Below are positions 34,162-42,586 of a stretch of 47,144 nt of DNA, in pieces (position 1 is the first letter of the stretch; each line of letters begins with the position of its first letter). Under the pieces are notes generated by a model. It made no database searches, was not told the DNA's origin, and worked only from the letters and a program-made list of their open reading frames with translations. The stretch comes from Lachnospiraceae bacterium (GTDB lineage Bacteria; Bacillota; Clostridia; Lachnospirales; Lachnospiraceae), in contig JAFRXK010000065.1 in the NCBI GenBank assembly GCA_017442865.1, positions 1 to 47,144 of the forward strand, given 5' to 3'. The position numbers were made by a program, and so were the translations under genes.

Positions 34162-35847
34162 TTAATATTCAAGCTCTTTCCTGCCACAGAATGGATCTAT
34201 AGGACTTATGCCTTTAAATCTGGTGCGTCCCATTATTTTATCAACAACAGCCTCTATAACATAATTATTATTTGAATAGCAATTGATATATGTCTTTATC
34301 ATTGGCACATCCAGCAAATGATAAGGATTTGCCAGGCTGATAAAAATAACAGGTATTTCATTTGCAAACCACGGTACGTTATTACCCTGCCCCCAGAAGG
34401 TGTACCAGTTCAGTCTGCTTGTAGTTTTATTACTTGCATTTTCAACATTTCCTATGTATATTACAATATCATACTTTTCTTTAAAAGACGTTACATTATC
34501 AACGCCGACTTCAAAATTTTCCTTCTCGTAAATTATAGTCTCAAATCCATTTTTGTCAAGCTCTTCCTTAACTTTTTTTATAACTCTGTCATTTGACGGA
34601 AAATCACCCATTATCTCAAGCAATACTCTTTTAGTTTTTAAAGGTGAAATCGGCAGTATATGCTGTGTATCCTTGACCAGCGTAATAGATTTATCTGCTA
34701 AATCCTTAGCCCATTCAACGTGCTCCTCGCACTGAATGACTGACATCCTGCTTTTATCCGGTACAAGCTCACCGCTTCTTTGCTTGGCAACAAGTCCAAG
34801 AGCTGCCTTCAAAGCGAGAATTCTTGTATTTGCCTCTATAAGTCTTTCCTCCGAAAGAATGTCGCTTCTGTAGCCCTCCATCATAAACTTATAATCCTCT
34901 GCGAGGTCCTTGTTGAAGAGGAACATGTCGCAGCCGCTTTCAATTGAAAGTGGAACTGCCGTAGCTCTGTCCATAGCAGATGTAAATCCAACCATAGGCG
35001 TTGCATCCGTTACAATTAATCCATTAAATCCAAGCTTCTTTCTAAGCAGGTTATTAAGAAGTACCTTTGACAATGTTGCAGGTATTATCTTTCCCTTGCT
35101 TTCAGGTGAATAAAACTCCTGATATGCCGGCATTGCAATATGACCTGCCATAACAGTTAACGTGCCGGCTTCAATTAAGTCCTTATAAACCTTTCCATAG
35201 CTCTTATCCCATTCATCCATACTCAGAGAATTAACTGATGTCAGAAGATGCTGGTCTCTTTCATCAACTCCGTCTCCCGGGAAATGCTTAACTGCCGTAG
35301 CGACATTGCATTCCTTTGCCGCTCTTAAGTACTCCTGTGCATATTCGCTTACAGTCTCAGGATTATTACCATATGTACGTACGTTTGTAATCGGGCTATG
35401 ATAATTAAGGTCAATATCAGCCACAGGGGCAAATGCCCAGTTGATACCTAACGCTGATGCTTCCATACAGCTTATTCTGCCTAATCTGTATGCGTATTTC
35501 TTATCGTTGGCTGCGGCTGCAGCCATCTGCTTTCCATAGGATGTTCCATCAGTTGCAGCTCCATCGCCTCCTGCTTCAAGATTTGAAGGAATCAGTAATG
35601 GTATTCTTGAATTTTTCTGTGCGTATTCAAAGGTATCCCTCATCTCAGAGCTTACACCGTCCCTGAAAAACAGTCCGCCTATATGCCATTTAAGAAGCTC
35701 ATAGTCTAAATAATTTCTGTCGGTAGAATAACCTATAGGGCAAAACAGCTGTCCTATCTTTTCCTCCAGGCTCATACTTTTTAACGTCTTTTTTACCCAC
35801 TGGATTTCATCCTCCTTAAGGTAAAATGGTTTGCCTTTTAAATTCAT
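34162..35847 (-). CDS. Glycoside hydrolase family 3 protein (NagZ/beta-glucosidase-like)
   Basis: This 561-residue enzyme has no signal peptide, so it is cytoplasmic. The GH3 TIM barrel carries AVKHFPGDGVDERDQHLL, equivalent to the KHFPGHGDT..DSH loop that holds the Asp-His acid/base dyad of beta-N-acetylhexosaminidases. The nucleophile Asp is in FNGLIVTDATPMVGF. A C-terminal domain of about 200 residues follows (SITLVKDTQHILPISPLKTK). It probably releases a beta-linked sugar from a compound brought in by the ABC transporter of the same operon. Specificity between GlcNAc and glucose/xylose cannot be decided from sequence alone. Confidence 0.85.
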   Translation of the reverse strand: MNLKGKPFYLKEDEIQWVKKTLKSMSLEEKIGQLFCPIGYSTDRNYLDYELLKWHIGGLFFRDGVSSEMRDTFEYAQKNSRIPLLIPSNLEAGGDGAATDGTSYGKQMAAAAANDKKYAYRLGRISCMEASALGINWAFAPVADIDLNYHSPITNVRTYGNNPETVSEYAQEYLRAAKECNVATAVKHFPGDGVDERDQHLLTSVNSLSMDEWDKSYGKVYKDLIEAGTLTVMAGHIAMPAYQEFYSPESKGKIIPATLSKVLLNNLLRKKLGFNGLIVTDATPMVGFTSAMDRATAVPLSIESGCDMFLFNKDLAEDYKFMMEGYRSDILSEERLIEANTRILALKAALGLVAKQRSGELVPDKSRMSVIQCEEHVEWAKDLADKSITLVKDTQHILPISPLKTKRVLLEIMGDFPSNDRVIKKVKEELDKNGFETIIYEKENFEVGVDNVTSFKEKYDIVIYIGNVENASNKTTSRLNWYTFWGQGNNVPWFANEIPVIFISLANPYHLLDVPMIKTYINCYSNNNYVIEAVVDKIMGRTRFKGISPIDPFCGRKELEY

Positions 35848-35894
35848 GCTCTACCTCCACCATCTATTTCATTCACCGCACAAAAGCGGTCATA

Positions 35895-36866
35895 TTATTC
35901 TTTTTTTGTTTTTTTAAATTTAAAAATTTTCTTTTCATTGTTAAGATAAATCAGGAAGCATACAAGTATTACCGCCGTAATAATCTGCTGCACTGATGAG
36001 TCTACCTTTAATCTCGCATATGCTAACGAAATAAATGCAGTTGTTATCGCACCAATCAGGTATCCTATCTTTTCATTGCAGAATCTTCCTACAAATCCAC
36101 CAATGAACATCGGAAGAAATGCTGTAAACATTACTCCGATTGAACCAAAGTTCAATGACATCTGTATTGTTCCTGTATTTGTGGAGCTGATTACTCCTAC
36201 AACACCCATAAGACCGCCTGCTATAATATAGCATCCGAGAGCATTTGGAATCTCCTTGATACCTGTGTTTATCGACACCTTCTGTCCTGAAAGCAGCGAG
36301 CGGTACTTGTATCCGAATGATGTATAGTCAAAAATTAATATTATCAATGCTAATGCTATAACTATCACTAAAAGATAATTTCTTATACTTGGGAAGCTTG
36401 TAAGCTCATAGTTTGTTACAAACGACACTCCGTAGCCTGCTGTTATTGCAAAGGCTATACCCTCATAAAGGAGTGTGACTCCAAGTGAAACTATAATAGG
36501 CGGAAGCTTTGTAATTACATATATAGTTCCGGAAATCAATCCTAAAAGCATTCCGACTGCTATTGATATTAAAAGCATTACCACAACCGGTAATCCAAGT
36601 TTTATACATATCTGAGCGCTTATTACCGATGAGAGCAGCGATATTGCTCCGATTGAAAAGTCAAATCTGCCCGAATTTAAGTTTATTGACAATGCAAAGG
36701 TTGTAAGCATAACAGATGCAACAGCTCTTAAAAAAATAATCCAGTGACTCTTTGAATCAAATAATGCAATTCCCCTTGACTGACAAATTATAAATATTAT
36801 TAAAAATGTAATTATCGGTATACATACAGCACCCAGGACTCTTTTAATTATACTGTTACTCTTCAT
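35895..36866 (-). CDS. CUT2-type sugar ABC transporter permease (second permease)
   Basis: This 323-residue polytopic membrane protein belongs to the BPD_transp_2/RbsC family, with helices visible throughout and the family motif region LNSGRFDFSIGAISLLSSVI (the D.S.G.. signature). It also has ITKLPPIIVSLGVTLLYEGI. It lies after the binding-protein gene and a strong hairpin, and before GH3. With the other permease it should form a heterodimeric channel driven by the two-domain ATPase. Confidence 0.9.
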   Translation of the reverse strand: MKSNSIIKRVLGAVCIPIITFLIIFIICQSRGIALFDSKSHWIIFLRAVASVMLTTFALSINLNSGRFDFSIGAISLLSSVISAQICIKLGLPVVVMLLISIAVGMLLGLISGTIYVITKLPPIIVSLGVTLLYEGIAFAITAGYGVSFVTNYELTSFPSIRNYLLVIVIALALIILIFDYTSFGYKYRSLLSGQKVSINTGIKEIPNALGCYIIAGGLMGVVGVISSTNTGTIQMSLNFGSIGVMFTAFLPMFIGGFVGRFCNEKIGYLIGAITTAFISLAYARLKVDSSVQQIITAVILVCFLIYLNNEKKIFKFKKTKKE

Positions 36867-36894
36867 CTTATCATCCCTTCCACTTTTTCAGGTT

Positions 36895-36928
36895 TTCAGA
36901 ACCATCCTTAAAAAAGGACGGTTCTGAA
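36895..36928 (-). promoter_or_regulatory. Hairpin after the binding-protein gene
   Basis: TTCAGAACC (36895-36903) pairs with GGTTCTGAA (36920-36928), and TCCTT with AAGGA inside, around an A-rich loop. No T-run follows on the minus strand. Such stems after binding-protein genes usually protect the upstream mRNA and raise its level relative to the permeases. Confidence 0.65.
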
Positions 36929-36942
36929 TTACAAATCATAAA

Positions 36943-38241
36943 TTACTTAATTTCATCAAATGTGTATGCTGCAACAAATTTCTCTAATGTAGCATAGTCT
37001 GAACCAATAAGTGTATCAAGGTCAGCCTTGTCATAAGCAGGTGCATCAAGTGAATTATCAACACTATAGTATTCCTTGAACTGCTCAGGTGATGTTGCTA
37101 CCCAATAGCCCTGTCCTAATGCAACAGCATTGCCATCATTGTCTCTTATAGGTGCTCCGAGTGCTGCACTATATGTGATTGCGAAGATAGGTCCAATGCT
37201 TGCTGAGAACTTTCCTGCCATGTAGTCAAGAATTCCAGCATCCATAGCTGCGCCATAGCTGTCTGCATAAGCATCAACGCTGGCAATCTTAACATCTGTT
37301 CCGTTTACTGCTGTACCAAAGAAGTCTGAACCGTTTCCAACTGCAAGAATCATCTCAAGTCCGGATGTCTGTGCAACCTCTGCAATCTTTCCAAACCAAG
37401 CATCATCCATATCATATCCGCCAACATATCCTAAGATATTTACATCGCCGATTGAACCTGTCTTAACATCTGCTGTCTCATAAATCTTACCAACGATAGC
37501 CGGTCCCTTTGCTCCCTGATAATCAGCGCCTGTAGCATCAGCCATAGCAGCTAACATACCTGCAACACGATAAATGTGCATGTCTGTGTAATAAGGTACT
37601 GCACCGCCAAAGATTGCAAAGTTCTTTACGCCCTTATCAAGATAATATTTAGCCATGTCATAACCTGTCTGATATTCAATATCAAGTGAAGGTCCAATTG
37701 CTCCAACATAGTACTCATTTGTCTTAACCTTTTCATACTCTTCATCTGTTAAAGTACCTGTTGCTACTGCATAGTAAACCTTTGCTTTAGCACACTGGTC
37801 AATCTGTGCCATACGGTCGAATGAAGAGAATGAAATAATTGCCTTACAATTGTTTGTGATAAATGTGTCAATTGCTGACTTTTCATCTGCCGAATCCTTT
37901 AATGCATCTGAATACACAAACTCTACATTGTACTGATTCTGAATATACTGTGTATAATATGATCTGAATGCAAGTGCCTCTGCTGTTGTTACATCTGCAA
38001 CAAGAACACCAATCTTAACTGTCTCACTCATATCAATACCGTTATCTGCTTCTGTCTCAACGTCTGCTTCTGTAGCGACATCAGCCTCTTTTGTTTCAGC
38101 AGCCTGTGTCTCTGCCTGTGTCTCTGCCTGTGTTTCTGCCTTTGTGTCGGAATCCTTGTCCCCATTTGTTGTTCCGCCACAACCTACCAGCATCGTAAAG
38201 CATAATGCGATGCAAAGTAATAAACTCAATACTTTTTTCAT
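36943..38241 (-). CDS. Sugar ABC transporter substrate-binding lipoprotein
   Basis: This 432-residue lipoprotein has signal peptide MKKVLSLLLCIALCFTMLVG and lipobox LVGC, so Cys21 should be lipidated and the protein anchored outside the membrane. A low-complexity linker of AETQ repeats followed by ATEAD/ETEAD (about residues 33-66) precedes a type I periplasmic-binding fold starting VKIGVLVADVTTAEALAFRS. The fold belongs to the ribose/galactose-binding superfamily, but the sequence is divergent, so the ligand is unknown. The gene is flanked by hairpins on both sides. Confidence 0.88.
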   Translation of the reverse strand: MKKVLSLLLCIALCFTMLVGCGGTTNGDKDSDTKAETQAETQAETQAAETKEADVATEADVETEADNGIDMSETVKIGVLVADVTTAEALAFRSYYTQYIQNQYNVEFVYSDALKDSADEKSAIDTFITNNCKAIISFSSFDRMAQIDQCAKAKVYYAVATGTLTDEEYEKVKTNEYYVGAIGPSLDIEYQTGYDMAKYYLDKGVKNFAIFGGAVPYYTDMHIYRVAGMLAAMADATGADYQGAKGPAIVGKIYETADVKTGSIGDVNILGYVGGYDMDDAWFGKIAEVAQTSGLEMILAVGNGSDFFGTAVNGTDVKIASVDAYADSYGAAMDAGILDYMAGKFSASIGPIFAITYSAALGAPIRDNDGNAVALGQGYWVATSPEQFKEYYSVDNSLDAPAYDKADLDTLIGSDYATLEKFVAAYTFDEIK

Positions 38242-38280
38242 GATACTTCCTCCTTAAAAAAATGAAAATGAAATATATTT

Positions 38281-38303
38281 TTCAAGGTGTTTCCACCATT
38301 GAA
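38281..38303 (-). promoter_or_regulatory. Hairpin between first permease and binding-protein gene
   Basis: TTCAA-GGTG (38281-38289) pairs with CACC-(A)-TTGAA (38294-38303) around a TTTC loop, followed by AT-rich sequence. It may be a processing site or weak attenuator in the spacer upstream of the binding-protein gene. Confidence 0.5.
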
Positions 38304-38306
38304 AGC

Positions 38307-39263
38307 TTATCTTGGCAGTTCCTTCTGCCTGTGATTGCTGGCTGCAATGAATACTACAAGAATAAATATTGCTGCCTTTACAATCTGTCCGATTCCCGAA
38401 TTGAGATTGAACAGCGTCATAATCTGACTTAAAAATGTCATTGAAAATGCACCGATAAGTGCTGCATATATCTTGCTTCTTGCTCCACCCGATACCGGCA
38501 TACCGCCGAAAACAATTGCAATAATTACATCCATACCTACGCTTGATGCCGTGCTTCTTGTAAGAGTCGGAGCATATACAATTGAAAGAAATGCTCCCAG
38601 TCCTACGCCGATTCCCGAAATAATAAATGCTATAATCGAATATTTCTTAATTGAAATACCTGTTAACTGTGCACAAAGAGGATTTCCTCCAAGGAACTTT
38701 TCTTTTCTTCCTATCGGAGTGAAATTAAATATAAATACACATGCTAATATGTATAGTGCAAGCACAGCAACCTTAAAAGGAATATTATCAAGATGTGCCA
38801 CTGCATCCGACGGAACTGAAATTTCAGAACCGGTTCCATTTATGCCGATAAGCAGCAGAACCATCGCATTCAGCACACTTAGCATTGCTATAGTTGTAAC
38901 AAACACCGGAAGGTTAAATATTGATGCCAGAACCGAGTTGGTTAACGCTACAAGCACTGCCACGCCTATACATGTTGCAAACATAAGGAGCAGGTTTCCT
39001 GTCTTTATGTAAACCATACCGCCAAGTATTGCACTTACCGCAACCGAAGCACCAAGGCTTATATCAAATGAACCAAGTGTGTATATAAATACTGCTCCTG
39101 TTGCAACTACTGCAACTACTACCGACTGGTTAATAACTGATTTCAATCCATAAGATATATTTATACCTTTCATATGACCGACTATCAGGAATGCTGCAAC
39201 AAGCACAATCAGACCAAATACCGGTGCCAGATTCATAATTGATTTTTTAGCATTTGTCTTCAT
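38307..39263 (-). CDS. CUT2-type sugar ABC transporter permease (first permease)
   Basis: This 318-residue RbsC-like membrane permease has LGSFDISLGASVAVSAILGG, equivalent to the family D.S.G signature, and the cytoplasmic coupling loop IGRKEKFLGGNPLCAQLTGI. It also has GMDVIIAIVFGGMPVSGGAR. The start is the ATG at 39261-39263, six bases after GGAGG; an ATG two codons upstream touches the ribosome binding site and is less likely. It is 10 bases after the ATPase gene. Confidence 0.9.
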   Translation of the reverse strand: MKTNAKKSIMNLAPVFGLIVLVAAFLIVGHMKGINISYGLKSVINQSVVVAVVATGAVFIYTLGSFDISLGASVAVSAILGGMVYIKTGNLLLMFATCIGVAVLVALTNSVLASIFNLPVFVTTIAMLSVLNAMVLLLIGINGTGSEISVPSDAVAHLDNIPFKVAVLALYILACVFIFNFTPIGRKEKFLGGNPLCAQLTGISIKKYSIIAFIISGIGVGLGAFLSIVYAPTLTRSTASSVGMDVIIAIVFGGMPVSGGARSKIYAALIGAFSMTFLSQIMTLFNLNSGIGQIVKAAIFILVVFIAASNHRQKELPR

Positions 39264-39273
39264 AATCATCCTC

Positions 39274-40773
39274 CTAAATCATGCAATGAATAATATCCGA
39301 CTCTTTCGGTCTGTCACTTCTCATGAACTCTCCGGTTGACTTTCCATCCTTCATTATTAAAATTCTGTCTGCCATACCAATGAGCTCAGCCATCTCCTCA
39401 GAAATAATTACTATGCTCTTGCCCTCCTGCTTCATCTTAAACATGAGCTGGTACATAGCCTGCTTAACGCCAATGTCAACGCCTCTTGTAGGACAGTCAA
39501 GGACAAGTATTTCACTTCCTCTTCCAATCCACTTTCCAAACACTACCTTCTGTTTGTTTCCGCCGGAAAGTGCTGAAACATACTGTTTTCTGTCCTGACA
39601 TTTTATGCTAAGATCATTTATCTGCTTTTCAACATATTTCTTTTCACTGCCCGGTGCAATGAAAAATCCCTTTGCCGCAAATTTATCAAGTCCGCCTGCC
39701 GAGATATTATCTTCAATAGAAGCATTCAGGCAGAGCGACTCATAATCTCTATCCTTTGAAACATATCCGATGCCATGCTTCATGGCGTCTGCTTCATTCT
39801 TAATGCTTCTGCCTTCAACAAGCACCTCTCCCGATTCCGGCTTAGTTGCCCCAAACAAAATCTTTCCAAGAGTATGCATTCCACAATGTGAAAGTCCTCC
39901 GACTCCAAGTATCTCGCCCTTGTGAAGCTTCAGATTGAAATCCTTAAGCTTATCCTGATACTGTGCATTCTTTACCTCAAGGACAACCTCCTTGCCATAT
40001 GTATCATCATAATCACTTCTGTAGTAATCGCCCTCAAGCTCACGGCCTATCATGCTGGTCTTGATTTTGTTTTCATCAAATTCGTCCTTATTAAAAGTAA
40101 CTATGATTTTTCCATCTCTTAAAACAGTAAGCGCATCGCATTCGTTCATGATTTCATCAAGGTCATGGGAGATAAATATTACTGCTTTGTTTTCCTCCTT
40201 CATCTTCTTGCATATACCATAAATAATGTCACGCCCCATCTGGGAAAGTGCGGTTGTTGTTTCGTCCACAACAAGCACCTCAGGATTCTTTCTCATAACT
40301 CTTGCAATCTCTACAAGCTTTCTGTTCTGGAAATCAAGAGCTCCTGTAGGCATCGCTGCACTAATATGTCCGGCTCCTATACTGTCAAGAGCTTTTTGTG
40401 CTTCTTTAACCATTTGTCTTCTGCTGACAATTCCGGCCCTTCTGAACTGCTCACTTTCGCCAAGGAAAATGTTTTCCGCTACGCTTATACCCGGAACCGT
40501 TCCGCTTTCCTGAACAATCATTCCTATACCCTTATCCAAAGCGTATATCATATTTTCCGGTTTCCACGCCTCGCCCTTATAAAACATCTCACCGTTATCA
40601 GCATCCTGCATACCGGCAATGATTGACGTAACTGTTGATTTTCCTGAGCCATTTTCACCAATCAGTCCATGAATCTCTCCACGTCTAATAACTATATTTA
40701 CGCGGTTTAGTGCAACTGTGGAGCCAAATCTCTTGCTAACCTCTTTGACCTCTATAATCACTTCTTTGCTCAT
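39274..40773 (-). CDS. Sugar ABC transporter ATP-binding protein (RbsA/MglA type)
   Basis: This 499-residue protein has two tandem ATPase domains, as in CUT2 importers. Domain 1 has Walker A GENGSGKST (about residues 38-46), and its Walker B is VLVVDETTTALS. Domain 2 has the atypical GLSHCGMHTLGKILFG in place of Walker A, signature LSGGNKQKVVFGKWI and Walker B ILVLDCPTRGVDIG. Degeneration of the second P-loop and a non-Glu in the second Walker B are normal for this family. It is the first gene of the operon, with AAGGAAAG upstream. Confidence 0.92.
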   Translation of the reverse strand: MSKEVIIEVKEVSKRFGSTVALNRVNIVIRRGEIHGLIGENGSGKSTVTSIIAGMQDADNGEMFYKGEAWKPENMIYALDKGIGMIVQESGTVPGISVAENIFLGESEQFRRAGIVSRRQMVKEAQKALDSIGAGHISAAMPTGALDFQNRKLVEIARVMRKNPEVLVVDETTTALSQMGRDIIYGICKKMKEENKAVIFISHDLDEIMNECDALTVLRDGKIIVTFNKDEFDENKIKTSMIGRELEGDYYRSDYDDTYGKEVVLEVKNAQYQDKLKDFNLKLHKGEILGVGGLSHCGMHTLGKILFGATKPESGEVLVEGRSIKNEADAMKHGIGYVSKDRDYESLCLNASIEDNISAGGLDKFAAKGFFIAPGSEKKYVEKQINDLSIKCQDRKQYVSALSGGNKQKVVFGKWIGRGSEILVLDCPTRGVDIGVKQAMYQLMFKMKQEGKSIVIISEEMAELIGMADRILIMKDGKSTGEFMRSDRPKESDIIHCMI

Positions 40774-40807
40774 AACGTCTTTCCTTTCTGTGTTTCTTTA
40801 TACCTAT

Positions 40808-40835
40808 ATTATAAAACGCATTACGTCAGATACAA
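40808..40835 (-). promoter_or_regulatory. Promoter of the sugar-uptake operon
   Basis: On the minus strand TTGTAT (40830-40835) and TATAAT (40808-40813) are separated by 16 bp. A TTCTTTAAA repeat sits directly against its -35. Confidence 0.7.
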
Positions 40836-40872
40836 TTCTTTAAATCGACTAAATATATTGCATTTCTTTAAA
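40836..40872. promoter_or_regulatory. TTCTTTAAA direct repeats, candidate regulator site
   Basis: TTCTTTAAA occurs at 40836-40844 and again at 40864-40872, 28 bp apart in the same orientation, between two back-to-back promoters. The divergent AraC-type gene makes this its likely binding region. This is inference from position. Confidence 0.4.
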
Positions 40873-40886
40873 GTTAATGTTATTAT
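40858..40886 (+). promoter_or_regulatory. Promoter of the AraC-type regulator gene
   Basis: TTGCAT (40858-40863) and TATTAT (40881-40886) are separated by 17 bp, about 50 bases before the ATG. Confidence 0.6.
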
Positions 40887-40938
40887 AAATATATATAAAT
40901 TAATTTATTTTAATCTATTCCAGCATTAGGAGGTTTTT

Positions 40939-41994
40939 ATGGATATTCAGACATTAAGATTAAAAATATTTGAGATGAACGAAGACGAGACATTTTACAA
41001 GGAATACTACTACGCCCGCCAGCAGGAATACTCTCTTAAGCATTTTCTTGCAAACCTTGATATGAACTATGTATATAAGAGGCATCTTATTATCCCCGAG
41101 ATAAAAAACACGATACCTCCGCAATTTGAAGACTCCTTCTTCTTTGACATGCACGATCCTCACAGCATTGTTGTTCAAAAGCACAATCGTTATTCACCGG
41201 CACTGCTTCACAAGCACACATATTTTGAATTGTTTTATATTTTCAGCGGAAGCTGCAAACAGCATATATCAAACAGGGACATAGAACTTCATACAGGTGA
41301 TATATGTATCGTTCCTCCCGGTATAGAGCATTCCGTTACCATTAACGACGACAGCATCGGATTTAACATTATGATTAGGAAATCAACCCTGTTTAATATT
41401 TTCTCGAACTTTTTGCAAAACCAGAATATACTTTCATTTTTCTTCATGAATCATATATACGCAAGGAATGCCAATGATTATATCATTTTCCATACAAACA
41501 AGGACTATGAAATCCAGCGCGCATTTCTCTATATGTATCTTGAAGATATCAACAAGGAGATTTATCATAACCAGATGATAAGCCATACTCTTATGCTTGT
41601 TTTCGGACTGCTTATCAGGTATTATGAGAACTCTGTTGAGACGCCTGCCTTTGCCCACAAGACTGACGTACAGCGCTTTGCACTGCTGCAATTTATACAG
41701 GAAAACTATACAAGCGTCACTCTTGATGATATTGCCGCAAGATTTCATTATACCCCGGAGTACACGTCCAAGCTTATAAAAGAAACTACAGGCATGACAT
41801 TTACTGACATACTGCAGCAGGTGCGTTTGGAAAAAGCACAGGATATGCTTGCCAATACCAACCTTTCTGTGGCTTCTATCAGTGAATCCGTAGGCTACAG
41901 CTCGCCTGTATACTTTATAAAGCTCTTTAAGAATTATACCGATATGACGCCATCCGCATACCGCAAGCTGCACAGCACCAAGATAAAAGCATAA
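40939..41994 (+). CDS. AraC-family transcriptional regulator
   Basis: This 351-residue cytoplasmic regulator has an N-terminal cupin ligand-binding domain (about residues 80-150: LLHKHTYFELFYIFSGSCKQ, then HTGDICIVPPGIEHSV). The C-terminal AraC DNA-binding domain (about 250-345) carries both helix-turn-helix parts: VTLDDIAARFHYTPEYTSKL and LSVASISESVGYSSPVYFIK, ending FKNYTDMTPSAYRK. It is divergent from the sugar-uptake operon and most likely senses the imported sugar. The start has TTAGGAGG upstream, and a terminator follows. Confidence 0.93.
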   Translation: MDIQTLRLKIFEMNEDETFYKEYYYARQQEYSLKHFLANLDMNYVYKRHLIIPEIKNTIPPQFEDSFFFDMHDPHSIVVQKHNRYSPALLHKHTYFELFYIFSGSCKQHISNRDIELHTGDICIVPPGIEHSVTINDDSIGFNIMIRKSTLFNIFSNFLQNQNILSFFFMNHIYARNANDYIIFHTNKDYEIQRAFLYMYLEDINKEIYHNQMISHTLMLVFGLLIRYYENSVETPAFAHKTDVQRFALLQFIQENYTSVTLDDIAARFHYTPEYTSKLIKETTGMTFTDILQQVRLEKAQDMLANTNLSVASISESVGYSSPVYFIKLFKNYTDMTPSAYRKLHSTKIKA

Positions 41995-42036
41995 GGCATT
42001 TATTTATTCATTTTACAAGCCTTCAAATACACTCAT

Positions 42037-42074
42037 CGCCCCAATAAGCTTTATCGTCCGCACTTATTGGGGCG
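42037..42074 (+). terminator. Terminator of the AraC-type gene (possibly shared)
   Basis: CGCCCCAATAAG (42037-42048) and CTTATTGGGGCG (42063-42074) form a perfect 12-bp stem followed on the plus strand by TTCATTTTTATC. It lies between convergent transcription units, so it may also stop the RiPP operon from the other side, though that tail is not T-rich. Confidence 0.85.
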
Positions 42075-42081
42075 TTCATTT

Positions 42082-42534
42082 TTATCTTATACTCATACTC
42101 GCAATTTTCCAGTTGAATTTTAAAAATGGTTTTCTTAATTTAATTATTCTGCTCCATACATTCTCGTAAAAGTCCCACACAAAATCGCCTTTAGATATAC
42201 ATTCGCCTTTCCTTCTGACCTTTGTTACTATTCCGCATATCTGCTCCCGCTTTATCGGCCCCTCTTCAAAAAACTGGGCATCGCCAATAGTATAATATCC
42301 ATTTTCGGTAATTTTACTTATCCTGTGCATAATGTATTTTCCGTTACTGCGTCTGAAAAGCACCATATCCCCGCGTTTCAGTTCTTCAGACGGTTTTTTT
42401 AAATAAACACTGTCACGATTATCTCTAAGAAATGGTGACATACTGTTATCTGATACAGGTAAATCAACTTCAATACCTTCTCTGGTCATATCAATTAATT
42501 CTGAAATATATTTTTCTTTATCTGCATGCCTCAT
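42082..42534 (-). CDS. S26/S24-type serine peptidase (signal-peptidase-like)
   Basis: This 150-residue protein contains the signal-peptidase-like core: VSDNSMSPFLRDNRDSVYLK with the catalytic Ser in the SMSP box, ELKRGDMVLFRRSNGKYIMH with a conserved RGD-like loop, and HRISKITENGYYTIGD. His in IMHRI, where type I bacterial enzymes have Lys, suggests the SipW/eukaryotic-type Ser-His arrangement. No clear N-terminal membrane anchor is visible, unlike ordinary signal peptidases; only a weakly hydrophobic C-terminus exists. I prefer the ATG at 42532-42534; a TTG at 42594 would overlap the ABC gene but lacks a binding site. It is last in the RiPP-like operon, suggesting it trims the exported product. 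Confidence 0.75.
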   Translation of the reverse strand: MRHADKEKYISELIDMTREGIEVDLPVSDNSMSPFLRDNRDSVYLKKPSEELKRGDMVLFRRSNGKYIMHRISKITENGYYTIGDAQFFEEGPIKREQICGIVTKVRRKGECISKGDFVWDFYENVWSRIIKLRKPFLKFNWKIASMSIR

Positions 42535-42586
42535 ATAAAACCCTGCCTTTCCGGTACATCGGTTCTTTAATAACCGGACCGTTATA

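Noticed and set aside
34318..35666. Plus-strand frames inside the GH3 gene
   Set aside because: They overlap a complete catalytic gene on the other strand and show no domain.
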